From Actinophytocola sp044466355 (GTDB taxonomy: Bacteria; Actinomycetota; Actinomycetes; Mycobacteriales; Pseudonocardiaceae): a stretch of 64,000 nt of DNA. The notes beneath the pieces are model-generated. The model saw only the letters and a list, made by a program, of their open reading frames with translations, did not search any database and was not told the origin of the DNA. Positions 1 through 8,137 of this stretch are shown piece after piece. The DNA is taken from the NCBI RefSeq assembly GCF_044466355.1, contig NZ_JBITMQ010000021.1, positions 1-64,000 on the forward strand, in the 5' to 3' direction. A program made the position numbers and the translations under genes. Each line of letters opens with the position of its first letter. Position 1 is the stretch's first letter.

Positions 1-76
1 GGGCGACTCGACCGTCCGACTTCTCATCGATCTTTCACATACGAAAGACCGACGAAAAATCAGTGAGAAAATGAAA

Positions 77-1057
77 TCAAACATGAGAACCTACAGCGAT
101 AGAGGCCGCTGGGCGGGTCGCTCCGGCGTAGTCGTCGCCGTTGTACCGGTAGTTGTCGATCTGCACGGGTTGCCCGAAGTCGGGAGCGTTGATCATCAGT
201 CCGCCGCCGATGTAAAGACCGACGTGGTGGATGTTGCCGGGTGTGCCGTAGAAGACGAGGTCACCCGGCAACAGCGGCTGCCCGGCCAGGACACGAGGGC
301 CCGCGACGAACTGGGTCTGGGCTGTGCGCGGCAGGGTCACTCCGGCGGCGGCGTAGGCGGCCTTGGTCAGCCCGGAGCAGTCGAACCCCGCGTCGCCGTT
401 CTGAGGACCGTCGCCGCCCCACATATACGGTAAACCCCTTTGACCGCAGGCATAGTTGATCGCGGCCAAGGTGACCGCGTTGGGGGTTTGGATGACGTTG
501 CATTCGGCGGCCTCGGCGTACTTGCGGGCCTGCTTGAGGACCATGTCGACGTACCAGTCGGCGTGGTTGTAGGAGAAGACCGCCGCTCGCAGGTCACCTC
601 GCCGGACGCCGTTGTCGCAGAGCAGGAACGCGGCGGCGTGGATGGCGTCGTGGGGGTTGTACCTCGAGGGCGGGCTCGCGCCGCCGGGCCGGATCTGGTG
701 TGCGGCGATGACACTCTCGAAGGTCGCGGCGAGGAACTGCATCGGCCCACCGGCCCCGGCGTAGTTCTCGCCCTCGTGGACGCCGGGCAGCGTGGAGCGG
801 CCGTGGTCGGACTCGACCTTGCCGATCGCAGCGAGCACAGTCCAGTCCAGGCCGGGGCAGTCCGGCGGCGCCGTGGCCGCGCTGATGTAGAGCAGGCAGT
901 ACTCGGGCGGGATGTCGGCGATGGGTTTCGTGCAGTCGGCGGTGGTGTTCGACGAGCTGCCGAACAGCGCGTCCGCCATCGAGCTCAAGCTGTGGCCGAT
1001 CATGATCGGGATGAGCAGCAGCAGCGCCGCGGCCCCGATGGTGATTTTGGCGAGCAC
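77..1057 (-). CDS. Bifunctional lytic transglycosylase / NlpC-P60 cell-wall hydrolase of the conjugation system
   Basis: Predicted 326-aa membrane-anchored peptidoglycan hydrolase that would open the cell wall for the conjugation channel. An N-terminal hydrophobic segment (about residues 4-22) precedes a transglycosylase-like domain with the probable catalytic Glu in KVESDHG and a GGPMQFL motif. A C-terminal NlpC/P60 domain carries the catalytic Cys in FDCSG and the His in HHVGLYIG. The GTG start at 1057 is chosen because GGGGAGGTGG lies just upstream; a longer reading to 1165 overlaps the preceding gene and adds low-complexity Arg-rich sequence. It is the last gene of the leftward tra operon, 4 bp after the replication-relaxation gene. 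Family assignment is confident; the role in conjugation rests on context. Confidence 0.88.
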   Translation of the reverse strand: MLAKITIGAAALLLLIPIMIGHSLSSMADALFGSSSNTTADCTKPIADIPPEYCLLYISAATAPPDCPGLDWTVLAAIGKVESDHGRSTLPGVHEGENYAGAGGPMQFLAATFESVIAAHQIRPGGASPPSRYNPHDAIHAAAFLLCDNGVRRGDLRAAVFSYNHADWYVDMVLKQARKYAEAAECNVIQTPNAVTLAAINYACGQRGLPYMWGGDGPQNGDAGFDCSGLTKAAYAAAGVTLPRTAQTQFVAGPRVLAGQPLLPGDLVFYGTPGNIHHVGLYIGGGLMINAPDFGQPVQIDNYRYNGDDYAGATRPAASIAVGSHV

Positions 1058-1061
1058 GTTC

Positions 1062-2144
1062 TCACCACCTCCCCTGCCGGCTCGCCCCGCGTGGCGCCCG
1101 TGAGCTGGTCGCGGTGGGCGGCATCGGGGAGGGCGGTTGCAACATCGGCCGCGGCGAGTCCGCACCCGCCTGGCCGTCCTCCGTGGGCGTGACCGGCGGC
1201 GGCACGTGCGGCCAGGCGGCCGGCAGCCCCGACAGCGCTCGCCGGGACGCTCCGGCGGCTGCGGTCAGCGGGAGCCAGACCTCGTCCGCCGGGCTCGGGC
1301 GGACGGTCTCAGGGTTGAGCAGCTCGGCCGCCGCGGTGGCGATCGGCACCGAGCGCCGGTCGTCGAGCTCGCGCCAGGCCCGTGCCAGCTGCCGGCGTGC
1401 GGTGGCCTCGCGTCGCGAGGTCGGCAGCCACACCAGCAGCGGAGTGGTGATACCGGTGGCTTGCGCGAGGCCGGCATAGCCAGCCAGTTTCCCGGCGAGC
1501 TTGCCGAGTGGTTCGGTGCCGAAGTCGTACTCGAGGAACCATTCGACTTGCCGTTCGCCGTGTTCGTCGTGGTGTCGCCAGCGGCCGTAGCCGTCGGGTT
1601 TGATCAGGTCGCCGAAGTGGCGGGCGCAGCGGTTTTCTGACCACCACGCCGTCAGCTCGACCCGTTCGCCGGGGCGGGGGTGGCGGGCGCGGTCGACCAG
1701 AGCGGTGAACCACTCGTTGACGCCGATGGTGTGGGCCAGGCGCAGGCTGTGGGCGACGCCGAAGACCCGGTCGTGCCGGTAACCGAGTTCCTTGATGTCG
1801 CGGCCGTCCTCGGCGGCGAGTACGGCCGCGCCGGCGGGCGCCAGGACGTAGTGCATCGGCGCAGTGCCGACGGTGACGAAGGGCTGGAAGCGGTCGACGA
1901 CACCCCACAGGTAAAGCTCGCGGAGCCGCATCCGCCCGGACCGAAACGACGGGAAGGCCAAGGCGGTGATCTGGTGGGCGGTGAGAACCTTGTGCTCCCA
2001 CAGCATCCGGGCGATCCACTTGTCTCGCGGCGTCAGCCGCCACGCCAGCACGGCCTGGTGCTCGGCGGTGTTCGCGACACGGGGAGTGGGTTGGGTGGGC
2101 TTGTGGCCGCGCAGAGCGCGCTGGCGGGTGGGGTTGGTGATCAT
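1062..2144 (-). CDS. Replication-relaxation family protein
   Basis: A 360-aa protein with an N-terminal winged-helix segment (DKWIARMLWEHKVLTAHQI, then MRLRELYLWGVVDRF) typical of the actinobacterial replication-relaxation family on conjugative elements. A nuclease-like region follows (about residues 140-230, with the acidic/aromatic stretch EWFLEYDFGTEPLGKLAGK). Family members are linked to plasmid or ICE DNA processing, but the biochemical activity is not established. The ATG at 2144 is preceded by GGAGGTG; the open frame continues upstream to 2756 only as a shadow of the next gene. The stop lies 4 bp before the hydrolase start, so the two are probably co-translated. Confidence 0.78.
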   Translation of the reverse strand: MITNPTRQRALRGHKPTQPTPRVANTAEHQAVLAWRLTPRDKWIARMLWEHKVLTAHQITALAFPSFRSGRMRLRELYLWGVVDRFQPFVTVGTAPMHYVLAPAGAAVLAAEDGRDIKELGYRHDRVFGVAHSLRLAHTIGVNEWFTALVDRARHPRPGERVELTAWWSENRCARHFGDLIKPDGYGRWRHHDEHGERQVEWFLEYDFGTEPLGKLAGKLAGYAGLAQATGITTPLLVWLPTSRREATARRQLARAWRELDDRRSVPIATAAAELLNPETVRPSPADEVWLPLTAAAGASRRALSGLPAAWPHVPPPVTPTEDGQAGADSPRPMLQPPSPMPPTATSSRAPRGASRQGRW

Positions 2145-2236
2145 GGTGGGCACCTCCGGATGGGCAGGGCGAAGCCGCCCCGGCGCGCAGTGCGCTGGGC
2201 GTGATGGACAGGTGGAAGGGCGGAAGAGGGAGGTGG

Positions 2237-4906
2237 TCAGCCGTTGCGGCGGGGGTCGGCGCTTCGCGTGCGCGCGACGGGCTCGTTCCGGTTCGTGGGT
2301 CGCGACGGACCCGAGGAGCCGCGAGGGGGCCGGGTGCCGGTGGTTGCGGGGCCGCCGGTGGCCGCCTCGATCGCGCGAGTCCGGGCGGTGCGGCGGGCGA
2401 CGGCGCGGATCTCCCGGGCTCGTCCGGGGACGGCGGGTGGGAGGGGCTGGGTGCGCATGGTGAACGGCTGGGATTCCTCGCCGTTCAAGACGAGGCGGAC
2501 GGCGGCGTGGTAGGCGCCGAGGTGAGCGAGGTCGTGGTCGGACAGCCGTGGTGCGGTGTGGCGGGACAGTTCGCGTGCGTCCTCCGGCGAGGCGTTGAAG
2601 ATGATCTTGCTGCGGGCGTTGGTGGACATGCCTTCGCGTAGCTCGCGGGGGAGTTGGCCGAGGTGCTGGTGGGCCAGGGTCATCGCGACCCGGAATCCGC
2701 GGGCTTCGGCGAGCATGTCCTCGATGGGGTAGGGCAGGTTGAGGAAGTTGTGGCATTCGTCGATCGCCAGGTTCGCGTCCCGGCGTTGGCGTTGCGGGAT
2801 GCGGGCGCGTCCGGTGGTGGCCTGCCAGGTGCGGGCGACCACCAGCGATCCGACCAGCCGGGTGGTCTCCTCGCCCAGTGAGCCCTTGGGGATGCGCACG
2901 AGGCAGATGCCGCCGTCGAGAACCTGGCTCATGTCAACGGTGGAGTGGCCGCCTGCGATGGCGTCGCGGACGAACGGGCGCAGCAGGAACGCGCGGAGTT
3001 TGTTCATCAGCGGGCTGATGACCTGGGAGCGGGATGAGTCGGTGAGTTCGGCGTACCAGGCCCAGAACCCCCGCAGCACCGGGTCGGTGATGCCGGCGGT
3101 GACGCGGCTGCGGAACGCCTCGTCGGCCAGCAGCTTGGGCAGGTCGGCGAGGGTGGCGACGCCTTCTTGTGCGCGCAGGCTGAGGCAGGCTGCGCGCATG
3201 ACGTCGTCGGTGCGCGGTCCCCAGAACGCCGAGTAGACCCGCCGGAACACGGACACGAGGTTGTCCACGGTGAGGTCGGTCTCGCCGCCGTCCAAGGGGT
3301 TGAGGCACGGGGGCCGGGAGCTGCTATCAGCATCGAAGATCACCACGCGGTCGGCGGCTGAGCGCGGCAGCCGGGAGAGGACGTCGGTGACCAGGTCGCC
3401 TTTGGGGTCGATCAGCACGATTCCGCGGCCTGCCTCGGCGTCGGCCAGGATCATGTTGGCGAGCAGTGTGCTCTTGCCGGAGCCGGTCGCGCCGATGACG
3501 TGCAGGTGGTGGCGGGCGTCCGGGACTCGTAGGGCGACGGGTCGTGGGTGGCCGGTGTCGGTGACCCCGATTGGTTTGGCTTCCGGGCCGGGGGTGGCGA
3601 TGCCTGGTGGGGGCGCGATGGCGCGGGCTCCGGCGCGTTGGATGCCGGGGATGGCCTCGTCGGTGGGCAGGTGCGCGATCGCCGCCAGCTCGGCCACCGA
3701 CAGCAGGTCGCCGTGCCCGAGGCGGCGGGAGTCGATGACCCGGCCGGGGTGGCGCAGGCGGTGACGCCGGTAGTGGTTGTGTTCGGTGTAGGAGGCGAAG
3801 CTCGCGGCCAGCGCGTGGGCCCGGCCGCGTGCGGTGTCCCGGGCTTGGCGGATCTCGTCCTCGCTGCTGTCGGCGGGTAGCAGGGTGGCCACGGCGTAGC
3901 GGACGACGGTCTCGTACTGGCTGCCGCGCTGTTTGCCGACGATGGCGCGGTTCTGCGCCGCGTGTTCCAGGCTGGTCTGTGGGTCGCTGTGCAATGCCCC
4001 TGTCCTCGTCCGCGCCACGGCCGTGCGCCGGGAGCGGCTGCCGGTGGTGGGGGTGAGCGCGTCGAGCAGACGACCGACCAGGCGCGCCGAGCTTCCCGTG
4101 TGGACGCGTCGGGCGGCGCGGCGCGCACGTTGGACGCGGCGACCGGTGACCGGGCGGGCCAGCACCTGCACGCAGGCGTACTCCTGTCGCCCAAGCCCGA
4201 CAGGCGCGCCGATCAACGCGCGGATGGGGTCGGCAGCGAACTCGTTGCGGAAGTCGCTACGGATGGGCAACGCCTCCGGGCGCGCCAGTCGCAGCTCGCC
4301 ACCGACCACCAGCCGCCGCTGCCCCTCGCCAGGCGTGGGTAGGGGCGGCTCGGCGGGCCCGACACGGGTGTGCGCGCCGGGCCAAGCCGCCTCCACGGCG
4401 CGTTCGACCAGGCCGGGCGGGATGACCCCGGGCACCCACAACCGGATGGCGACCCCGGCCTCGGAGAACACGTACTCACACGTCACATGCGGCTGGCCGG
4501 TGAACCACCGTCGCCACCCGGGGCGCAGCAACCCGACCAGGTTGGACCACAACGCGGCTCCGCCCGCGGGATCCACCGTGGGTGGGGCGAGCACGGTGAC
4601 CTGCCGGGCGCCATACGGACCGGTCAGCAGCCGCTCGTGGCAGCGCCGTGCCCACCACCGTCGGCCGACCACGATCCCGGTGACGACCACCGCGAGGACC
4701 GGCGCGGCGATCGGGTCCCAGTCCAGCGCGAGATTCCGCAGCCAGGCGAGCACCGCCACCAGGGCGCCGCCGGGGTCGCGAAGGTAGTCCTCCACCCACC
4801 CGGCGGCGACAGGGGCCGTCGAGTGCGTGAGCGTGCTGGCGAGGAGAGCTGTTTCCGGTGGCTGGTCGAGGGCAGGAGGTATCCAGGTCAGTGTTCGGGG
4901 CAGCAT
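2237..4906 (-). CDS. Type IV coupling-protein-like conjugative ATPase
   Basis: An 889-aa conjugative DNA-transfer ATPase of the VirD4/TraG/HerA-like class that would couple the DNA substrate to the secretion channel. N-terminal hydrophobic segments (about residues 35-75) are followed by a long variable region. The ATPase domain has Walker A GATGSGKST (about residue 475) and IDPKGDLV just after it. A Walker B-like NLAIDECHNF and a sensor region with TLAHQHLGQLP follow. The ATG at 4906 is chosen over an in-frame GTG at 4921 because AAGGGA is well spaced before it. It lies 49 bp downstream of the VirB4 gene. Family confidence is high; DNA as substrate is inferred. Confidence 0.87.
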   Translation of the reverse strand: MLPRTLTWIPPALDQPPETALLASTLTHSTAPVAAGWVEDYLRDPGGALVAVLAWLRNLALDWDPIAAPVLAVVVTGIVVGRRWWARRCHERLLTGPYGARQVTVLAPPTVDPAGGAALWSNLVGLLRPGWRRWFTGQPHVTCEYVFSEAGVAIRLWVPGVIPPGLVERAVEAAWPGAHTRVGPAEPPLPTPGEGQRRLVVGGELRLARPEALPIRSDFRNEFAADPIRALIGAPVGLGRQEYACVQVLARPVTGRRVQRARRAARRVHTGSSARLVGRLLDALTPTTGSRSRRTAVARTRTGALHSDPQTSLEHAAQNRAIVGKQRGSQYETVVRYAVATLLPADSSEDEIRQARDTARGRAHALAASFASYTEHNHYRRHRLRHPGRVIDSRRLGHGDLLSVAELAAIAHLPTDEAIPGIQRAGARAIAPPPGIATPGPEAKPIGVTDTGHPRPVALRVPDARHHLHVIGATGSGKSTLLANMILADAEAGRGIVLIDPKGDLVTDVLSRLPRSAADRVVIFDADSSSRPPCLNPLDGGETDLTVDNLVSVFRRVYSAFWGPRTDDVMRAACLSLRAQEGVATLADLPKLLADEAFRSRVTAGITDPVLRGFWAWYAELTDSSRSQVISPLMNKLRAFLLRPFVRDAIAGGHSTVDMSQVLDGGICLVRIPKGSLGEETTRLVGSLVVARTWQATTGRARIPQRQRRDANLAIDECHNFLNLPYPIEDMLAEARGFRVAMTLAHQHLGQLPRELREGMSTNARSKIIFNASPEDARELSRHTAPRLSDHDLAHLGAYHAAVRLVLNGEESQPFTMRTQPLPPAVPGRAREIRAVARRTARTRAIEAATGGPATTGTRPPRGSSGPSRPTNRNEPVARTRSADPRRNG

Positions 4907-4955
4907 GAAAGATCCCTTCACGGGAGAGGTGCGTGCGAGGTGGTGGTGCGCGCGC

Positions 4956-6884
4956 TCAGGCGGCGTCGAGGTGGGTCTGGTCGTCGTGGCCGGAGTCAGA
5001 GCCGAACTCGTCTCCGTCGAAGCCCAGGTCGACGAACGCGGCGTCGGCCTCGTCGACCGGTTCGGCGGTGTCGGCGTAAGCGGCTAGTTCGGCCGGATTG
5101 CTCGTGACCAGGTAGTGCTCGGTCGGCGAGGCGATGCTCTGAAACGCCACCCGCTGCGTTCCGGCCGACAGCAAGCCCTGACCACGGTCGGCGGAGAGCA
5201 GGAACGCGCGTTCCCCGGCGGAGAGGTCGAAGGTTTGGGTGATCTCGTCGATGGCCTGCGACGCCTGCCGCAGCAGGATCTGGGTCGCGGCGTTGGCCAC
5301 GACCGCCTTGCCCAGGTCGCTGCCGAGCACGTCGGCGGTGTCCTGGGTCGCCACCGTCAACCCGGCCCAGTGCTTGCGAGACGCCTTGGCCATCCGAAAC
5401 AAGAACTCGGCGCCGGACTTTTCCTTCATCAGCAGCCACGCCTCGTCCACCACGACCAGGCGCGGGCGGCGGATGGCCGGGTTGGACACTCGCCGCCACA
5501 CCGCGTCCAGGGTGAGCAGGGTGCCGATGCCCTTCAGTTCGTCGGGTAGGTCGCGGAGGCTGAACACGACGAGGTGGCCTTCGGGGTTGACGCTGCTGGG
5601 CCCGTCGAACAGCTGCTTGAACGCGCCCTCGACGAACGGGTGCAGCCTCGTCGCCAGTTCGCCCGCGGCCCGGTCGCCTGCCTGCCCGGCGCCCGCGAGC
5701 TGGTCCCGCAGGACCCGCAGCGTCGGCGACGGCCGGGTCCAGGTGCGAGCGTCGGCGGTGATCCCGACGCTCTGGTAGGTCGCGGCGATCGCCCGGTCCA
5801 GCGCCGCCCGCTCCACCGCCTCCAGTTCACCGCCGACGAGGACGGCGATGACGGTGTGCAGGAACAACGACCGGCGCACCAGCGCGTCCTTCGGCGCGGT
5901 GCGGCGACCGCCGGCACGAGTGTGGATCGGCAGATCGAACGGGTTGAGGCGCACGCCTCGCGCGCCTAGGTGGACGTAGGTGCCGCCAACCGCGGCTGCC
6001 AAGCGGGCGTACTCGTCCTCCGGGTCGACGACCGCGATCTCGATGCCCCGGTACAGCGACCGCAGGAGCTCGAGCTTGACCAGGTAGGACTTGCCCGCGC
6101 CGGAGCGGCCGAGGATCACGGAGTTGTGGTTGTGCATCCCGTCGCCGAACCGGTCCCAGTGCACCAGGCCCTGGGAGCCGACGTTGTAGCCGTAGAGCAC
6201 CCCGGACGGCGCGGCCACACTCGTCGGGTCCGGGGCCGGGAGGTCGGGGCTGGTGAACGGGAACGCCGCTGCCAACGCCGACGTGTCGAACGTGCGCCTC
6301 ATGCCGATCAAATCGAGGCCCATCGGCAGTGTCGACACCCAGCCCTGCAGCGACCGGTAGGTGGTGTGCTTGGCTTCCAGCAACAAACTCGCGCAGAGGG
6401 ACCGCAGCGCGGCCACCTCGTCAGCCAGTGCCTTCTCCGAGGCGGCGTGGATGGTCAAGTACAGGCCGACCCGGAACAGCTTTCCCTCGCCGCGGGCGAC
6501 CCTCGAGGACAGGTCGTAGGCGTCCTCGGTGGCGGCCTCGACCTGCGGATCGAACAGGCGCCCGTGCTCGGCGGTGTGCCGTCGCCCGGCCTCCAGTTTC
6601 GCGAGTTGCTTGCGCAGCCGCGAGGCGGCGGTGGCCGGGTCGATCGGCTCGATGTGCACCGACACGTCCAGGCGGCCGGGGTAGGTCAGCAGCGGCGCGA
6701 GCCAGCCGGGATGCACCTCACGGGGGAACCCGACCACAGCGAAGCTGGCGACCCACTCGCCACCCACCTCCAGGTGCCGCGCGGCCACCGACAGGGCGTC
6801 GGGGGTGAACGCGGCGGCTGCCGACGACGCTGTCGCCGCGGCCGGGCTGTGTTGGCCGTGAGTCTTGCGTGTGCGCGTGGCCAT
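4956..6884 (-). CDS. virB4: VirB4-like conjugation ATPase
   Basis: A 642-aa cytoplasmic ATPase that powers assembly of or transport through a type IV secretion channel. The C-terminal half has Walker A LGRSGAGKSYLVK, a nearby VVDPEDEYARLA motif, Walker B RLVVVDEAWLLM, and the family motif TQDTADVL. The N-terminal half matches the VirB4 assembly region. The ATG at 6884 follows AGGAGGCGG and overlaps the stop of the PrgI gene by one base (TGATG), indicating translational coupling. An upstream Arg-rich extension to 6959 lies inside the PrgI gene and was rejected. The length fits actinobacterial VirB4 proteins. Confidence 0.92.
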   Translation of the reverse strand: MATRTRKTHGQHSPAAATASSAAAAFTPDALSVAARHLEVGGEWVASFAVVGFPREVHPGWLAPLLTYPGRLDVSVHIEPIDPATAASRLRKQLAKLEAGRRHTAEHGRLFDPQVEAATEDAYDLSSRVARGEGKLFRVGLYLTIHAASEKALADEVAALRSLCASLLLEAKHTTYRSLQGWVSTLPMGLDLIGMRRTFDTSALAAAFPFTSPDLPAPDPTSVAAPSGVLYGYNVGSQGLVHWDRFGDGMHNHNSVILGRSGAGKSYLVKLELLRSLYRGIEIAVVDPEDEYARLAAAVGGTYVHLGARGVRLNPFDLPIHTRAGGRRTAPKDALVRRSLFLHTVIAVLVGGELEAVERAALDRAIAATYQSVGITADARTWTRPSPTLRVLRDQLAGAGQAGDRAAGELATRLHPFVEGAFKQLFDGPSSVNPEGHLVVFSLRDLPDELKGIGTLLTLDAVWRRVSNPAIRRPRLVVVDEAWLLMKEKSGAEFLFRMAKASRKHWAGLTVATQDTADVLGSDLGKAVVANAATQILLRQASQAIDEITQTFDLSAGERAFLLSADRGQGLLSAGTQRVAFQSIASPTEHYLVTSNPAELAAYADTAEPVDEADAAFVDLGFDGDEFGSDSGHDDQTHLDAA

Positions 6885-8137
6885 CAGAACCGCCTCCTCT
6901 CCTCGTCGTCCCAGTCGTCGGCGTAGTCGCCGGGATAGTCGTCGTTGTCCTCGTCCCACCCGGTGGGCGTTCGGCCGGGTGCCGGGGCGGTGGGTGCGGA
7001 ATAGGAACCGTCGTCGACGTTGTTCGCGATGTCGTCCTCGGCGAGGTCCGAGCCGGAGGTGGTGGTAATGACCTCATCCGCACCCGCCAGGCCCGCGGAA
7101 GGTGGCAGCAGGCTGTCGGGGTTGCACGCCGAGGCCAGCACCGCGGTGGCCTGTCCCGCGTCGAGCGGAGTGACCACGATCCCGGCTGGGGACAGCAGCT
7201 CGATCGCCTCGCCGAGACGGCGTACCAGGCGCGACTCCGCCGCCCGCCGAACTCCGGAGTCGATCTGCGCTGGCTGATCGCGGCGCTTGCCGGCCATCGA
7301 GCCGAGCAGTGTGGACAGCGCCGCCCGTGGTCCGGGCCCGCCCAGCCCGTCGGTCGGGGCGGCGAGGCCGAGCGGTTCGCGCAGGACGAGCAGGACCTGG
7401 CGGCGCAGCAGGTCGGACTGCTGCCCGAGCTGGACCAGGTAGTCGGCATGCTCGAGCGCGGCGGCTTCCAGTGCGGGGTGCGGCAGCCCGCCCGCGCGCT
7501 CGCGCAGCTCGGCGATCTGGCCGGACAGGTCGAGCCGTTCGGTGCGCACGAGCACCTGCACCGGGGCGGTCAGTGAGTGCAGGTAGCGGCCGAACGAGGC
7601 GACGAGCGCCTCCTGTTCGTGCGGTGTGCGCAACGCGAAGTTGACCGTGCTGGCGACGGCAACGACCGCGAGGCCGTCGCTGCCGAGGTCGACCACGCCG
7701 GTCTCGGTGACCGCCTCGGCGTGCAGCCGCAGCGCCGACGGCGAGACCTGCTCGCGCTGGGCTGTGCGGCCCCTACTGCCCGTGCGCCCGCCCCCGACCT
7801 GCTCGGTGCCTGGGGTGAGCCAGGCGGGAGCGGGCCGCACGCCCTCGGGAGCGGCGACGCGGTACCGCGGAGCCAGGCGCTGGCGGATTGCGGCCACGAG
7901 CAGCTTGTCCATCGGCACGCCGTCGCGCTTGCCCAGCGCGAGCATCGCCGAGACCGCGGCGACCGGGACGGCGAAAGCCAAGAACACAGGTATCGGAATG
8001 AAGGCGCGGGTGGCCGCCCAGATCAGGTAGAGCACCGCTCCGGCGGCGGCGAGGATGGCCAGTTGGCGTGCGGTCAGCGACCCGAGGACACGGTCGTGCA
8101 TGTCGACATCGGCCGGGATACGGACGGGAGCGGTCAT
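6884..8137 (-). CDS. PrgI / SCO6880-type inner-membrane conjugation protein
   Basis: A 417-aa membrane protein of the PrgI/SCO6880 type, the VirB3-like component of Gram-positive and actinobacterial conjugation systems. Two adjacent transmembrane helices occupy about residues 28-70 (LAILAAAGAVLYLIWAA and VFLAFAVPVAAVSAML) after the conserved start MTAPVRIPADVDMHDRVLG. A large soluble domain and an acidic C-terminal tail rich in Asp follow. It overlaps the upstream VirB6-like gene by 4 bp and couples to virB4 downstream. The order VirB6-like, PrgI, VirB4 is the standard actinobacterial arrangement, which supports the assignment. Confidence 0.85.
   Translation of the reverse strand: MTAPVRIPADVDMHDRVLGSLTARQLAILAAAGAVLYLIWAATRAFIPIPVFLAFAVPVAAVSAMLALGKRDGVPMDKLLVAAIRQRLAPRYRVAAPEGVRPAPAWLTPGTEQVGGGRTGSRGRTAQREQVSPSALRLHAEAVTETGVVDLGSDGLAVVAVASTVNFALRTPHEQEALVASFGRYLHSLTAPVQVLVRTERLDLSGQIAELRERAGGLPHPALEAAALEHADYLVQLGQQSDLLRRQVLLVLREPLGLAAPTDGLGGPGPRAALSTLLGSMAGKRRDQPAQIDSGVRRAAESRLVRRLGEAIELLSPAGIVVTPLDAGQATAVLASACNPDSLLPPSAGLAGADEVITTTSGSDLAEDDIANNVDDGSYSAPTAPAPGRTPTGWDEDNDDYPGDYADDWDDEERRRF

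Noticed and set aside
1..76. AT-richer 76 bp with a weak CTTTC/GAAAG inverted repeat at the window start
   Set aside because: Too short and weak to call a terminator or att site; no gene is seen.
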